Source of the DNA: Amoebidium appalachense
Taxonomy: Eukaryota > Ichthyosporea
Length of the DNA: 64,000 bases
Direction of reading: 5' to 3'
NCBI GenBank assembly: GCA_963693365.1
Contig: CAVNZM010000008.1
Coordinates: 10,168,001-10,232,000 of the forward strand
How positions within the stretch are numbered: position 1 is the first letter of the stretch; every line of letters starts with the position of its first letter. Of the stretch, positions 12,655 through 26,000 are shown piece by piece. The position numbers were made by a program, and so were the translations under genes. The notes under the pieces are model-generated. The model ran no database searches and had not been told where the DNA came from. It was given only the letters and a program-made list of their open reading frames with translations.

Positions 12655-13573
12655 CCGGAGAGAGAGAGGGAGGGCGGGAGGGAGGGAGGGAGAGTGAGTT
12701 AGAGTCAGAGAGAGAGGACCGGGTGAGTGACACGAACTGACAACTGACAGTCGAGCTCACGGATGAGCCCAAACCTCGTTAGCCAAATATGGTATAAGAG
12801 TTTTCGTTGGATCGCCTTTTAGCCAATGATTATGCGTTATCAAAGATGAATCGCCGGAGATGTTGTGTTAGGTAAGCATCAACTGGATCGCAGATTTGGG
12901 AATAATTTGAACATATTGCCACAGAAAAAGCTATCTAGATATTTAAAACAGTCAATAAAACCAATAAAGTGGTAGGTTATTGCTAAAAGTATAGGAGACC
13001 TGTGTCCAGAATGAATCCTAGCATTATCCCATTGTGTAAGCACATGTGCCGAAACACCAGAATCTAATATATGACCTTTATCCAATCATATTGCGACTCG
13101 GCTAATTCTCTTTAGGGATCCCGGGCTGGTTCCAACGAATATCCGACTCGATTCGATTGGGTCTCAAATGTCTGGCGCAAAAACTCCCAACGGACACGCC
13201 GCCTCTCCACACACAGCGAAGATTGTTCTTGCTAAAGGCTATTTCTCGTTTTTTTTTTTTCATCTTTTTCTCTGCCTTCTTTATACAAAGATGCTTGTGT
13301 GCTTAGTTAACGCTTGCAGATAACAAGCCATGTGTATGTTAAAGTGTATGACATTGAGCGTAGTGTAGCTTTTTTTTTCACGAACGGTGTTTTTGGCAAC
13401 GGTTTTAGTAAGGTTGGCACCTCATCTGTCGTTAGTGCATAAGGAGCTGATATTATGCTAAAACACACGTGTACTTGTATAATAATAAGCACACAGGTGC
13501 CTATGGTTTAGGTTTCCACCAATATGAAATCTATGAACAGCGTTCTGCTATAGTTTAGGTGCAAACCGCAGCC
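12005..13573. other. Intergenic: G run, (GA)n and nothing recognised
   Basis: Contains a poly-G run at about 12070-12100, a GGGA-type repeat near 12340-12365 and a poly-G plus (GA)n block at about 12587-12700. A likely polyadenylation signal AATAAA for the upstream gene lies at about 12269. No coding frame with support was seen. Confidence 0.5.
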
Positions 13574-15237
13574 ATGAAGCATGGAGGCGGGGATGAACAA
13601 CATCCCTCGAAAAGGGACCCAGAGGATGGGTCCCAAAAGCACAGCCAAGAAACTTTTTATAGCCAGGAGGAAAGGTTAAGTGGGTCAAAAAGCGTGAAGG
13701 AGAGGGATAGAATCTATAGCGAGGGGCCTTCTTCCCCCGATTCGTTTAGACAGCGCTCTTCTAGACCGCCTTCAGAACCGGGGGGCAAATCAAAAGCGAA
13801 GCTTTCAGCAGCCGAGAAACAACGACTATATCGCGAACGAAAACAAGACAAAATTGAGCAAGACAAAAAAGAACTTCAAGAGCTCCGTTCCAGAAACCTA
13901 AAACTAGAGCTTGAAAACGAGCACCTCAAACGGCAACAAGAGCAGCTAAAACGAGAACTCGAGCAGTCACGACAACAAACAGCGGGTATGCCGTGGTCTA
14001 TGTATGGCCCGCCCTTCCCTCCGGGTATGCACATACGCCCAACCATACCACTTATGCCACCACCGGGTGGGATGCCCTTGTTTTATCACCCGGGAGGAGG
14101 AGGGTTTTTGATGCAACCACCACCACATCCATCCGGTTTAATCCAACCACACCCAGGCACACCACTGCAACCACCAGACATGCACGGCGAAGGTCAGTGA
14201 TTCCCGCTTCCCGTTGTTTGCATGCTATTCAGGCTGCTTATTTTTGTGTTTTCACCTTCCTTTTTTCCGGATGTTTTTTGTGGTGGGAACGGTGTATATC
14301 ATCACTACTGCTGTAGGTATGAAAGGGGTCAATTTTTTCACAGTTTCGTGTGCTTTTACGTGCCTTTTTATCTTTCCCAGCCTTGCCTCGTCTGGTTTTG
14401 TGTAAATGTTTCAGACCTTTCAGATTAGAATCGTGGTATAACCTACCAGAGGAACTCTTTTCAACTTTTGCACTGTTGCTTCTGCAAAGAAAACTACAGA
14501 TATCAGATACAAAACTGTGTGAACATGTGTAAAAGAAACGGGTTATCTTTACAGAAGGTAGCAGACTGTTAGTGCCGATCACCTGCTTGGGTTTCTGCAT
14601 TGCCTGCATCTGCACTGTCTTGAGCGCTCTCTCCACCTTTCTAGGAAGATGTGCACCCCAAGGAAGCTCAGCAATCTCTTTCCCTCAAATCCCCCAACCG
14701 GCTTGTGTTTTGCAAGCCATGCAAACTTTGCACCGATTCCTACCGTCATACTCTCAGTTGTGTTTAAAACCGGCCTATGCATTGTTGCGCATCTTGGCTG
14801 TCTTTGCACAATTGCACAGATTTTCTAAGTGGTGAACCTTTGCCCTGATGCTCGCTGGGTCTGATGGTTTGTTGCCTATGCCAGGTGTTTGTCCTTTTAA
14901 CACTCTGGTTATGGCTATGTTTTAAACAATGTGCCCCGGCATGATCATCTGTCTACCTACACACATGCATGACCCTCTTGTTGCTTATGCGACTGTCTGC
15001 TGTTGTTGCATGTGGGGGATGATGGTTGGTAGCATTGCATGCAAAAGCATAAGAGTGCTGGGCTTGCTTGTAGACTGTTGATGTGGTTCCATATCTGAAT
15101 ATACACTGAGGGAAAGCAGAACGCACAGTTAGATGCTGGCAAAAGAGAAACCGTCCGTGTTTGCATTTTTCTTGTTTTCTTTCTTTTTTTTTTTTTTTTT
15201 GCCAAAGCAACAAGCAAGATTCATCATCAAACCCCCC

Positions 15238-15270
<33 letters not shown>

Positions 15271-16492
15271 GCACACATATGACGCACACACACTCACACA
15301 TACACACTCAAACACAAACATTGGGTACAGTAAGAAACACGAGGATAGGCATAGACACGTATGCCTACACTAGTTAGTATGCCCCTATTAGCCTGCTCGG
15401 ACACACACAACACATAAACACGAACACAGAACAATACACATGGAACATACATCTTACTTTAGTAACATTTTTGTCCTGAATACCCTATTTTGCATTTGGG
15501 CGCAAATCACACAGCTTGTGGTTCTAAGCTCGCAGTGCTGAAACTTCACCTTAAAGGTGCCTTATTTGTGTGCACAACTGAAAAAGGAAGTATGTGTGGA
15601 CCCTTGAGCAAAGCAGAATCTCTCTGTAAACGTTGACAACAACATAGGTACCGCTTATCTTGCTGTTTTTTCGGGTCCCCCCCCCCCCCCCAAAAAAAAA
15701 AAAAAAAAAGAAAAGAAAAAAGTTCTGACATCCGCACGCACGCGCGCGCACACACACACACAGACACACACACACACAGACCGTGAACAATCATTACGGC
15801 CCTGTTTGGGCCCCTTAACCGCACCATCATGCTAACCTCCCACGCTCCACATAGGCCGACCAAGCAGACCACAGACACCCGACAGCCCACCCCACCGCAC
15901 AAAACGAATCCGCGGCCACATTCCCGAATCTCCAGACGCGCCCCCGCCACCCATTCACACAGGGCAACTTCAACACCCATCATCATTCGGCCCCCCCGTG
16001 GCATATTCACCCAGTGGCCAACCCTACGGCATGCAACCCCACCACTCGCAAACTGAGCAGTGGCATGATTCAAGCCCAGCCAGTCAGCCGCCGGTAATTT
16101 TAGGCCAGGCGGTGATGGTTCCCCACCCAGGGCTGGCTGCGGGGGGGCTCGTGAGGCACCGGCGCGCAAGTCAGGCGGTATCGCAGGGGGATGCGGAGAG
16201 GGAGAGAGGGGCGCAAGGGGAGGGAGAGAAGCAGGAGAGCCCACAAAGGCAACAAGCAAGGAGAGAGGGTGGGTCACGGAGACAGAGTCTGGCTGGAGCC
16301 GGGCTGGGGGATAGGCCGGTGTCTCTCCCACAGGGACAGTTACGTGCACAGCAACTTCATGGGGTGAGAGCGTGGGGAGACGATCTAGAGGAGGGAGAGA
16401 GACAGGGAGAGACAAAGGCGGGTGAGCGGTGCAGTTGCGGGGGGCGGGGGCGGAGGGGGGGATGCGGGGACACAGGGAGGGGAGGAGGATAG
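13574..16492 (+). CDS. Coiled-coil, proline-rich protein (2 exons recognised)
   Basis: Exon 1 runs from ATG 13574 to 14192, followed by GTCAGT. A phase-matching exon starts at 15963 after a CAG acceptor and stays open to TAG 16492 (382 codons in all). An earlier donor at 16094 (GTAATT) would also keep phase and give a longer gene. Residues about 70-145 are highly charged and helical: a Lys/Arg-rich block (EKQRLYRERKQDKIEQ) then leucine-spaced helix (ELRSRNLKLELENEHLKRQ). This resembles a basic-leucine-zipper layout but lacks the canonical N-x3-A-x3-R basic signature. A Pro/Gly/Met-rich C-terminal region follows. Possibly a nuclear regulator, but no family is firmly recognised. The antisense proline-rich frame at 15546-16580 is treated as a shadow. 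Confidence 0.55.
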
Positions 16493-18363
16493 GAGGGTGA
16501 AGGAGGAGATACGTGCGGAACTGCAGGGCCATGGGATGGTTCATGGGGAAGGCCCGAGGTTTTTGTGGAGACCCCACCAACCGTAAGTGTTTGTGTGTAT
16601 GTGTGTGTTTGTAGCTTTTTCGCGCACTTAGGTGTTGAATATGAGTTAGTTATAAGTCATTTGATGTGAATTTTGTGGTTTTATTTTTGTTTTTTGGGCA
16701 GGTTATTGGGGTGTGTTTTTGAGGTTAAGAGTTTGCTGGTTGGTTGGTTCGGGCAATAATTGTTTGTGTGTCTGACGAAGTGTTGAAATAGTGTATATGT
16801 TTTGCTCCACTAGTTTTTCCATTAGCTTATGTGCATATTGGTATGGGGTGCTTTATTCGATTGCTCTTTCCCAATCATCATCACACCACATTATAATACA
16901 CATCCACACACAACATAAATGACAAATTGCCACACTGGAATATTGACCGATTGATCATTTTGTTGCTACTAGTGTATGTAACAAGGCCGCTTTTGTATTT
17001 TCATTCATTATACCAAACCAAATCACTATCGGCGCCCATACACAGACTACTGCCCACACCACACACCACAAACGCGCGCACACACACAAAACATACACAC
17101 ACACACACACACACACACATGCTATTTAGTCTTTTCCAGTGCACATCTAGTGCAGATTAGTTACCGCACACACGCAACAGGGCACATGGTGCACATGTTT
17201 CCCTCGTCCCGAGGTTTTCCATGTCAGTTTATAAAGTCTGCAACTTCTATCACACTGTTGTTCATACTTACGGCTTCAACGTGTTTAGCTTTGTTCGTTG
17301 ACTTTTTAAACTAAGCATTTGTTCACCGAGTTTTATTTCACCAGTAGAATAGGCAAAGTGTTGCATGTGGTATTTGTTTTGTTAAACCCTTGCACGGGTA
17401 GGGTCTAGCTCAAATTTCTGGGTGGTAACATGAAATTCCCCAGGCTAGTAGTGAGCCTCTTTCGGGGCTACAGTAGGTGGGATTGTAGGATTTGGCACGT
17501 GGTCATATCTGGATACTCGTGATATAAATGACTGATGATGCATCTAAGACCATGTGTTTGTATTGCCCCAAATCCAATACTTGGGTGCAAAGTTTACCCC
17601 AAGATATTCGATCATGCTTGGACCTCCCCCCCCCCCCCCCCACACACACACACACACACACTCACTCACTCACTCACTCACTCACTCACTCACTCACTCA
17701 AACACACACACACACACACACCACCACCACCACCACCACTGCCTTCCGTGGAGATGTGGGAGAATCCGGACAAAACTTTCCCTCACCTCCGTGGACCCCC
17801 GCCCCCCCTCCCCTTCCCCATGCGTGATTCGAAAAATCCCCCCGTGAAAGTATCACACCGTCCAAACGATCCGAATTCCCTCCACCCCCCCCCCCCCCCT
17901 TTTTGCACACATACACGAGACAACCCTAGCTGACTATTCATCCTCAGCCCCTCTCTTCCCTCCCCCCCCCCCCCCCCCAACCAACCAACCAACCAACCAC
18001 AACTCACCCCGACCCACTCCACCGGTAATTTGTGAGGATGGCCGAAGTCTCAAACCATGCTAATTAGTAGGGGATTACACGCTCTTTATTGCTACGGACA
18101 TTGTCTCTGAGGCCTGGGCTCCCGGCCTAAAGGCCTGACTATGCGCAGCGTTTTCCAGCGCAGCCAATCAGATGTAGCCAGTGACGTATGCTTATATGGC
18201 AAGCAACAATCATCACGTGCACTGCGTAATTACTTGGCCGAGGCTTAGTTAGCATGCACAGAGGTAGCTCTGGTAGGAGATTCAATTTAGGCACCGTATC
18301 ACAATAATATCCTGCATGCTGTGCACTGAGGATCAGTGCACTTCATTGAACCCCCGCCACCCC

Positions 18364-18394
<31 letters not shown>

Positions 18395-18522
18395 ACATAC
18401 AGTCCCCCCATGCGTGATTCAAAACATCCCCCCATAAAGTGTCAAACCATGCAAACGATCTCCCGCCCCCCCTAGGCCTTTTCAAAACACATGCACGCGC
18501 GCACACACACACACATACACGA

Positions 18523-18570
<48 letters not shown>

Positions 18571-18705
18571 ACAAACACACATGCATATGTTCACGCACCG
18601 TGACACGAGACACCCCTTAAGCTTGCTGATTATTTCGGAGTCCTCAGCACTGACAACCCCTCTCTTCCTCTCTCTCTTCCCTCCGGCCTCTGTAACAGCC
18701 TCCCT

Positions 18706-18736
<31 letters not shown>

Positions 18737-19109
18737 CGTGTTCTCCCATTAGGAAATCATTGGCGCAAAAGTTTTATGAGCCGCACCCTTCGACCAATCC
18801 GTGAGCACTTCACGTGGGCCACATGGACATGTACTGTCATACTATGAATTTTCAAAGTACAAAAAGTAGTGTCACAGTGGTTAGATACCCCCATGTTTTA
18901 TCGGCCCTTTACTACACGGCCATTATGTAGGCTAGAACCAAAGCTAGACGGACAATACCAATCAAACAAACGGTATAAACGTCGAACCGAAACAAAGCAA
19001 AACAAAACCGGCAATAATTGTTGAGGGGGGGGGGGAAGGGAAAAAAAGGTGATCTAGACTGTGGTATATTGGGGCTGACTCAGGTTTGTATCATATCCTC
19101 GGCCGCCAG

Positions 19110-19156
<47 letters not shown>

Positions 19157-19230
19157 AAAATAATCTTCCCACCTCCCCTTCAGCCCAGAAAAAGGTTCCA
19201 CGGTACATTGGGGGACATGGGGAGAAGGGG

Positions 19231-19262
<32 letters not shown>

Positions 19263-19623
19263 AATGCACGCGTGGGGCGGCCGTGCATGCATGACCGTCC
19301 CTGCTGCTACGCTATGCCGCCTGTACATGTACACCGTGGGCTAGAGTGTAGGCAGGCCCATGCACATTCTGCCGTGGCATGGTCAATTGCTGGCAGATTG
19401 TGAAATCTTGAAACTGTGTCCGATAGAACCCACAATCACACACGATGGCGTGTGCTTGCTTTGTTATGTTTTTGGCTACGTATCACGTGTATACATAGAA
19501 GTGATCTCACTTTTCAACCCGTTTCGAAAGTGTTGTTTTAGTTTGCTTTTGGGTTTCATTAAAGCCTTTTATGATGATCATTGATTTACGTTGGGCCATG
19601 GCTTGGGTTTGTTATAGTTCCAA

Positions 19624-19691
<68 letters not shown>

Positions 19692-19928
19692 ATGTATGCA
19701 CACACGCGTGCGCACAAACACACACACATATATAAACACGCATTGTACACACAGAAAAACACAAAATACACTTGAAACATACCGTGCTGCAGACACATAC
19801 GGCCCCCTCACCCTCTCTCCTCCGGCCAGCCCTTTTCCACTTCTCCCCACACATGGACACACTGCGCCTCAGTCACTCATCCCCAAAATTGTCCCTCGGC
19901 GACGGTGCCCCCCCCGCCCGGGGGAGAG

Positions 19929-19962
<34 letters not shown>

Positions 19963-20280
19963 TCATGATATTAGCACGCCGTCACACGGGCTGAACTGCA
20001 TCTATAACAAATTTTAGCGTGTATTGGCTTTTTGGTTTCCCTTCGGCCTGGCTGTCAATTCTCGCTTCTGAGTGATTTGTTTGCGCGCCGGCCAGACATT
20101 AACACACCTCAGTGACACACAAGCACACCTACACATACATGTAGACATCCGCGCCCACCCACACACTACGTGACACACACACACGCACACACACACACAC
20201 ACACACACAGGCACACACACACATACACACTTCCCGTTTTAAAGCACGAACACAAATTCCACCATACACACACAGTATTA
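16493..20280. repeat. Low-complexity intergenic DNA
   Basis: No supported gene. It holds (CA)n blocks (17090-17120, 17641-17720, 18490-18580, 19626-19690), a CTCA/ACTC tetranucleotide run (17661-17700), poly-C and poly-G runs, a poly-C/poly-A junction (19110-19160) and a G run (19229-19262). A strong GTAAGT donor-like site at about 16579 may belong to a further exon of the preceding gene. A diverged internal duplication links about 17750-17970 with 18380-18690. Confidence 0.6.
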
Positions 20281-20790
20281 AGGTGTTGGCCTTAGAGCCC
20301 AACCACATCAGCAGAGTCAACTTGCAAATGCAGAATTATTCTGCAAAAGCGGAATTATTCTGCAAAAAGCAGAATTATTCTGCAAAAAGCAGAATTATGC
20401 TGCAAAAGCAGATCACTCTGCTTTTAGCAGAATTATTCTGCATGCAAAAGCAGATCACTCTGCTTTTAGCAGAATTATTCTGCAAAATGCAGAACTATTC
20501 CGCAAAAGCAGAACCACTACCCTAAAAGCAGAATTATTCTGCATAATTTATTCCGCAGAAAGCAGAATAATTCAGAAAGCAGAATTATTCTGCTTTCGAC
20601 AGCAGAATAATTCTGCTTTTAGCAGAATAATTCTACTATTGTTAGCAGAATGATTCCGCTAAAAGCAGAATAATTCTGCTTTTAGCAGATTGATACCAGA
20701 ATAATTCTGCTTTTTGCAGAATAATTCTGCTTTTTACAGAATAATTCTGCTCGGAGCAAGGTGACTCAGCCGATGTGGTTGGGCCCTGCA
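20281..20790. repeat. Foldback satellite of palindromic 'GCAGAATTATTCTGC' units
   Basis: From about 20329 to 20755 the sequence is a run of short units built on GCAGAATTATTCTGC, itself a palindrome, separated by A- or T-rich spacers. The left half reads mostly CAAAAAGCAG and the right half CTGCTTTTAGC, so the halves are inverted relative to each other. The array is flanked by an imperfect inverted repeat, CCCAACCACATCAGC near 20300 and GCCGATGTGGTTGGG near 20771. This looks like a foldback/MITE-like unit with an internal satellite. Confidence 0.8.
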
Positions 20791-21784
20791 CTTATCCGAG
20801 GGCGCGGCGTGGGCCCATTAATATGCGTCAGTTACACTCCCTCTAGCCTGTGGCACATGCACGCGCACGCACACACACACATGTACACAAACACACACAA
20901 ACACACACTAACTTATCTGATTCGCTTTTCAAGTCGGAAATTGATTGACAACGTTCGTTCGTTCTTTAAAGCTTTATCTGCTGCACTCAAATTTTGCAGG
21001 CAGAGGTCACAGCCCCTCCTTCCCCCCCCTCCCCCCCCCTCCCCCCCCCCCCCCCCCCTCTCTCCCTCCCTCCTTCCTCCCCCTATCCGTTTATCTTATA
21101 TTCCCCACAGTCTCGGTAGCCTCCAGAAACCTTAATTTTCTTTTAAGATTTCAATTTCTAGGGCAAAAGTTTATCTTATAGGTTATCTCAGTAGACACGC
21201 AGTCAGGCTGGCGCACCGGCATGCACGCATACAGCAGCACTGTGCCACAGTCATTGCTACTACCACAACCACTATTCATCGGATCCGCATAGTACCATAA
21301 GTTCCCAAGTTAAACCACTTACTAAAGCTGTACCGTCTTCCCCCCCCCCCCCCCCCCCCCCCCCTCCCCGCCCCCCCCGGCGCCCCTTCCCCCAGCAGAG
21401 CCCCTGCCGCACCTACCCAAACGAACTCAGTGTCACCACTGAGCTAGCATAAAATTCAATTTGCGTGCCTAGTAGTACTGTAAGCCCTTAAAAGAAGTAG
21501 CATTTTAATTGCAGACATCTCATGGAGGTCACGGTATTCGGCCGGTCTAGGCTGCAAGACACTGCATGGCATTGTCATAGACATGCGCCATGTGAGACCG
21601 AGTCTCCTGAGATTATCATCCGGCACTGACTGATAAACAATGCTTCAGAAGTTGCGTGCAGGGTATTTCTAGGTCTCTTGTCGTGCTAACATTAGGTATT
21701 GATCTAGAATTGTCCAGGTGGGAGAGTACTGGACCACGCCGTGGCTGAAGTTTTGCGACCCTTGGAGCCTAAAGGAGAGGGCCC

Positions 21785-21817
<33 letters not shown>

Positions 21818-21889
21818 GGCTCTAGCACAGCAAGGTGACACACATACACCGTACACACACACACACACACACACACATACACCTTCCAA
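20791..21889. other. Intergenic, no supported gene
   Basis: Contains a (CA)n stretch (20865-20915), C-rich runs (21020-21060, 21340-21375), a G run (21787-21816) and otherwise unremarkable sequence. No coding potential with domain support. Confidence 0.5.
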
Positions 21890-22660
<771 letters not shown>

Positions 22661-23071
22661 AGAGAGGGAAAGACCGTCTAGCAGCTAGAGATCCTCATAC
22701 TGCCGTCAGCCTCGGTGGGCGTCAATACCCACGTGCCCCCACTGGTTTCGAGCACTCCTATCCGATCTCCTTAACATCGATCCTCGCGAGACATTTAGCG
22801 TTAATTTTTGGTAGCAACTGTTGAAAAACTATCAGGGCAGTAAATACACATAAGAACACCGTGGAGAATGTACAGTACTACTCCAGTGTCAACTGTTCCG
22901 GGTAGTGGCTTTGAAAGATTTCCAGATAATGGCGCGAGCATCGACGACAATCACCGTTAGAATAAAAGGAATATCTAGCCTCTGCCAAAAGCACTAAGTA
23001 ATGGCTTGCGCGGAAGGCCACAAAACGGGTGCCAGGTGTGAAATGTTATGTGTTATTGGTTACTTTGTTCT

Positions 23072-23134
<63 letters not shown>

Positions 23135-23259
23135 GCCTTCCCTCTAACTCTCCTCCCTCTCCGATGCCCTCCACCGTCTCTCTCGATCTCGCGAGTCGCT
23201 TACCGTATGATACTGCTCGTCTAGAAACTCTCGGACCTGATCCCCCGACTGCAACTCGG
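22661..23259. other. Left host flank of the virus-like element
   Basis: Ordinary-looking sequence with a poly-C run of about 60 bases (23072-23132). It ends in CTCGG at 23255-23259, directly against the left TIR. No gene seen. Confidence 0.5.
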
Positions 23260-24014
23260 ATTGGACTAGTCATGTGACCTGGTGACTTTGAGATCACACC
23301 CCACCAAACCCTCCGATCCGATCGCGATCGATCTATTTCCCACTTCCCACTTTTCCCACTTAAAATCGAAAAAGAGAAAAAAAAAGAGATAAAACAAGCG
23401 ATACAGCATTACCCACTTCTAAGTGGGAAAGTGGCCAATGACAACAAACACATATCGATTTAAACCTAAAACGCGATAACATAGTGTCACACTAAGGATC
23501 AGGCCGGGGAACGGGGAACGGGGGACGGGAAGCAAAACGTCTAAGTATGGACACTGGCACAGAGAGACAGAGAGCAAAAAGTCTAAGTCTACACGCGAGA
23601 CAGAGAGCAAAAAGTCTAAGTCTACACGCGAGACAGAGAGCAAAAAGTCTAAGTCTACACGCGAGACAGAGAGCAAAAAGTCTAAGTATGGACACTGGCA
23701 CAGAGAGAGACAGAGAGCAAAAAGTCGCAAAAAGTCTAAGTCTTGAGTCTTGACCCGGGCAGGTGAGGCACGTGAGGCAGGGGGGCAGGGGGGGGGGGGG
23801 GGCACGTGAGGCAGGGGGGCAGGGGGGGGGGGGGGGGCAGGTGAGGCAGGTGAGGCACGTGGGGCACGTGGGGCACGTGGGGCAGGTGAGGCACGTGGGG
23901 CAGGTGAGGCAGGGGGGCAGGGGGGGGGGGGGCACGTGGGGCAGGTGAGGCAGGTGAGGCACGCGAGGCAGGTGAGGCAGGGGGGGCACGCGAGGCAGGG
24001 GGGGGGGGGGGTAT
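23260..24014. repeat. Left terminal inverted repeat
   Basis: Matches 44426-45190 in reverse complement from ATTGGACTAG inward to GGTAT; the small length difference comes from G-run lengths. Order from outside in: a unique 100-bp end containing CGATCGCGATCG, an A-rich stretch, three tandem 33-bp units plus partials with AGACAGAGAGCAAAAAGTCT (about 23560-23740), then a G-rich block of GGGGCAGGTGAGGCACGTG-like units (about 23756-24010). Confidence 0.95.
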
Positions 24015-24173
24015 TTTCCAAAAACAGGGATCTGTATATACTTCACGGGGGTTTATTTTAGCATACAATATGGGTATAACAATTCCCAACCCACATATTC
24101 TGATCAGCATCAACAATCTAAATTCGAGCATATAAATTCCAAAAGGTGAGTGTCGATTTTTTCTATATACAGG

Positions 24174-24671
24174 TCATTCATCCTCGGTATGATCGGATTG
24201 TACATTCATATTTGGACGGAAAAGGAGAGAGGGACGAGATGTGTTATGGTACACAACCAGAGATACACCATTGTCGTCATCACCACTATTTTCACTTTCA
24301 CTTTCACTTTCACTCTCGTCGTCTGACTCGCAATAGGCCAACGTACGCACACGTTCCAAACGCACATGTTCCTCCAAAGACTCCATCTCTACATACAAAG
24401 CAAGCGCATCACCACCACCACCACCACCCAAATCGTCACGACTACTCTTACGTCTTTTGACGGAGTCGCCAGAACCGCGTCGGCGAGGCAGACCACAACC
24501 AAAATGACACTCTTTCGGCTCGACGTTGTGATATCGCTTCAGACGCTGTTCGTTGTTGTACACGTCGCTTGTGAGTTTGGATTTCTGTGCCTGTAGCACT
24601 TTAATCTGACGAGAAAGGGCCCCAATCTCGTCCTTCTTCTGGGCATTCACGGCGGAGGTAGCGGCATACAA
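24174..24671 (-). CDS. Coiled-coil protein with acidic tail, 5' part lost in gap
   Basis: The frame enters from the N gap and ends at 24174, giving at least 165 codons. The visible N-terminal part is a heptad-like helix (EIGALSRQIKVLQAQKSKL). Next come a short region with two Cys and a basic stretch (RRRGSGDSVKRRKSS), a glycine run and a second helix. A strongly acidic Asp/Glu/Ser tract (ESDDESESESESENSGDDD) lies near the C-terminus. No family recognised. The combination of a basic patch and an acidic tail suggests a nuclear or DNA-associated protein, which is inference only. Whether it is the C-terminal part of the helicase-like frame beyond the gap is unknown; the sequence gives no evidence of it. 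Confidence 0.6.
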   Translation of the reverse strand: MYAATSAVNAQKKDEIGALSRQIKVLQAQKSKLTSDVYNNEQRLKRYHNVEPKECHFGCGLPRRRGSGDSVKRRKSSRDDLGGGGGGDALALYVEMESLEEHVRLERVRTLAYCESDDESESESESENSGDDDNGVSLVVYHNTSRPSLLFRPNMNVQSDHTEDE

Positions 24672-25171
24672 NNNNNNNNNNNNNNNNNNNNNNNNNNNNN
24701 NNNNNNNNNNNNNNNNNNNNNNNNNNNNNNNNNNNNNNNNNNNNNNNNNNNNNNNNNNNNNNNNNNNNNNNNNNNNNNNNNNNNNNNNNNNNNNNNNNNN
24801 NNNNNNNNNNNNNNNNNNNNNNNNNNNNNNNNNNNNNNNNNNNNNNNNNNNNNNNNNNNNNNNNNNNNNNNNNNNNNNNNNNNNNNNNNNNNNNNNNNNN
24901 NNNNNNNNNNNNNNNNNNNNNNNNNNNNNNNNNNNNNNNNNNNNNNNNNNNNNNNNNNNNNNNNNNNNNNNNNNNNNNNNNNNNNNNNNNNNNNNNNNNN
25001 NNNNNNNNNNNNNNNNNNNNNNNNNNNNNNNNNNNNNNNNNNNNNNNNNNNNNNNNNNNNNNNNNNNNNNNNNNNNNNNNNNNNNNNNNNNNNNNNNNNN
25101 NNNNNNNNNNNNNNNNNNNNNNNNNNNNNNNNNNNNNNNNNNNNNNNNNNNNNNNNNNNNNNNNNNNNNNN
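24672..25171. other. Assembly gap, 500 N
   Basis: Exactly 500 N, a common placeholder for a gap of unknown size. It cuts the 3' part of a helicase-like gene and the 5' part of the coiled-coil gene, both on the minus strand. Confidence 0.99.
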
Positions 25172-25984
25172 ACCCACATGCTTTTTGTTTGTCACTGACA
25201 CGTAGTAGTCGCGCCCGATGATATCACCCAGGACGTCAAAGAACACGTTTTTGCCCACACCTTGGACTGAGCGAAAAACAAGTGCAACTCCAGGTTTGAT
25301 GTCGGGGTACTGAAAGAGCTGTGCCAGCCAGCGACGTGTGTAGAGGTAGGCTGCCTCGTCGTAGTTGCACAACATGCGAAGATGGTCAAAAAACATGCTG
25401 GTTGCCGATTGGACAAGACGTCGTGCAGGGTCGTGCACTATCTTGAGTCCACGGAAAATGTTGAAAGGGCGGCCTTGCCTCATGACGTTTCGTGCACGAC
25501 GCTTCCCGGTCCGTGGATCTGGGTCTGCCGGGTCAAACACGAAGCGCGAGTACTGCAAAATGTGGTCGCTCTCCATGAACCAGGTGCCCTTGTAGACGCG
25601 TGTGATGGGTCGGTTGCGCTCGAAAAACTCCATTCTGAAGAGGTACTTAGAGAGGCATTCTCGCGCGCTCTTGGGTGAGTGCAGCTCGATGACGTGCCGC
25701 TCAGTCCTGTGGTCGTAGTTCTTGAGAAGGTATTGTGATCCGCATTCGACAAAGGCCACGTTGCTCTGCAAAAAGCGAATGCAGTTCTCATAAGTCCATG
25801 AAATGCTCTGACACGTGCGTGGCTTGAAGCTCAGCCCAAACTGCGGTTCTGGGCTGCAGTCCTCGAATCGCTGAAACAAAGTCTCCTCGGACATGGGAGG
25901 GACCTCCAACAGGTGAAATATGGATGACATCGCTACTGGTGGCTTAGATAATATTTTTTGCCGGCCAGGGGCAGACTGAGCCAT
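25172..25984 (-). CDS. Second SF3 helicase-like protein, N-terminal part only
   Basis: From ATG 25984 the minus-strand frame runs 271 codons into the gap. It parallels the intact helicase at 30421-31926 over most of its length: KGTWFMESDHILQYSRFVFD, DPADPDPRTGKR (compare DPSDPDPKTGER), a region of YTRRWLAQLFQYP (compare YVIEWLGHMFQFP), and the Walker A site SVQGVGKNVF (compare SIEGTGKNVF). The Walker B and arginine-finger parts would lie in the gap. A TATA-like GGTATATAAAA at 26011-26001 sits just upstream, as in the intact paralogue. The two copies are clearly diverged, so this is an old duplication rather than an assembly copy. Probable role: replicative helicase ATPase. An internal Met at about 25921 is an alternative start. 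Confidence 0.75.
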
Positions 25985-26000
25985 TTTTGCATGCACGAGA

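Noticed and set aside
15546-16580. 344-codon proline-rich minus-strand frame
   Set aside because: Antisense to a plus-strand exon with a phase-matching splice site; low-complexity composition and no domain.
23419-24131. Pro/Cys/Leu-rich frames in the TIRs (also 44294-45031)
   Set aside because: They follow the C-rich minisatellite and 33-bp units; frame length depends on homopolymer length, which differs between the two TIRs.
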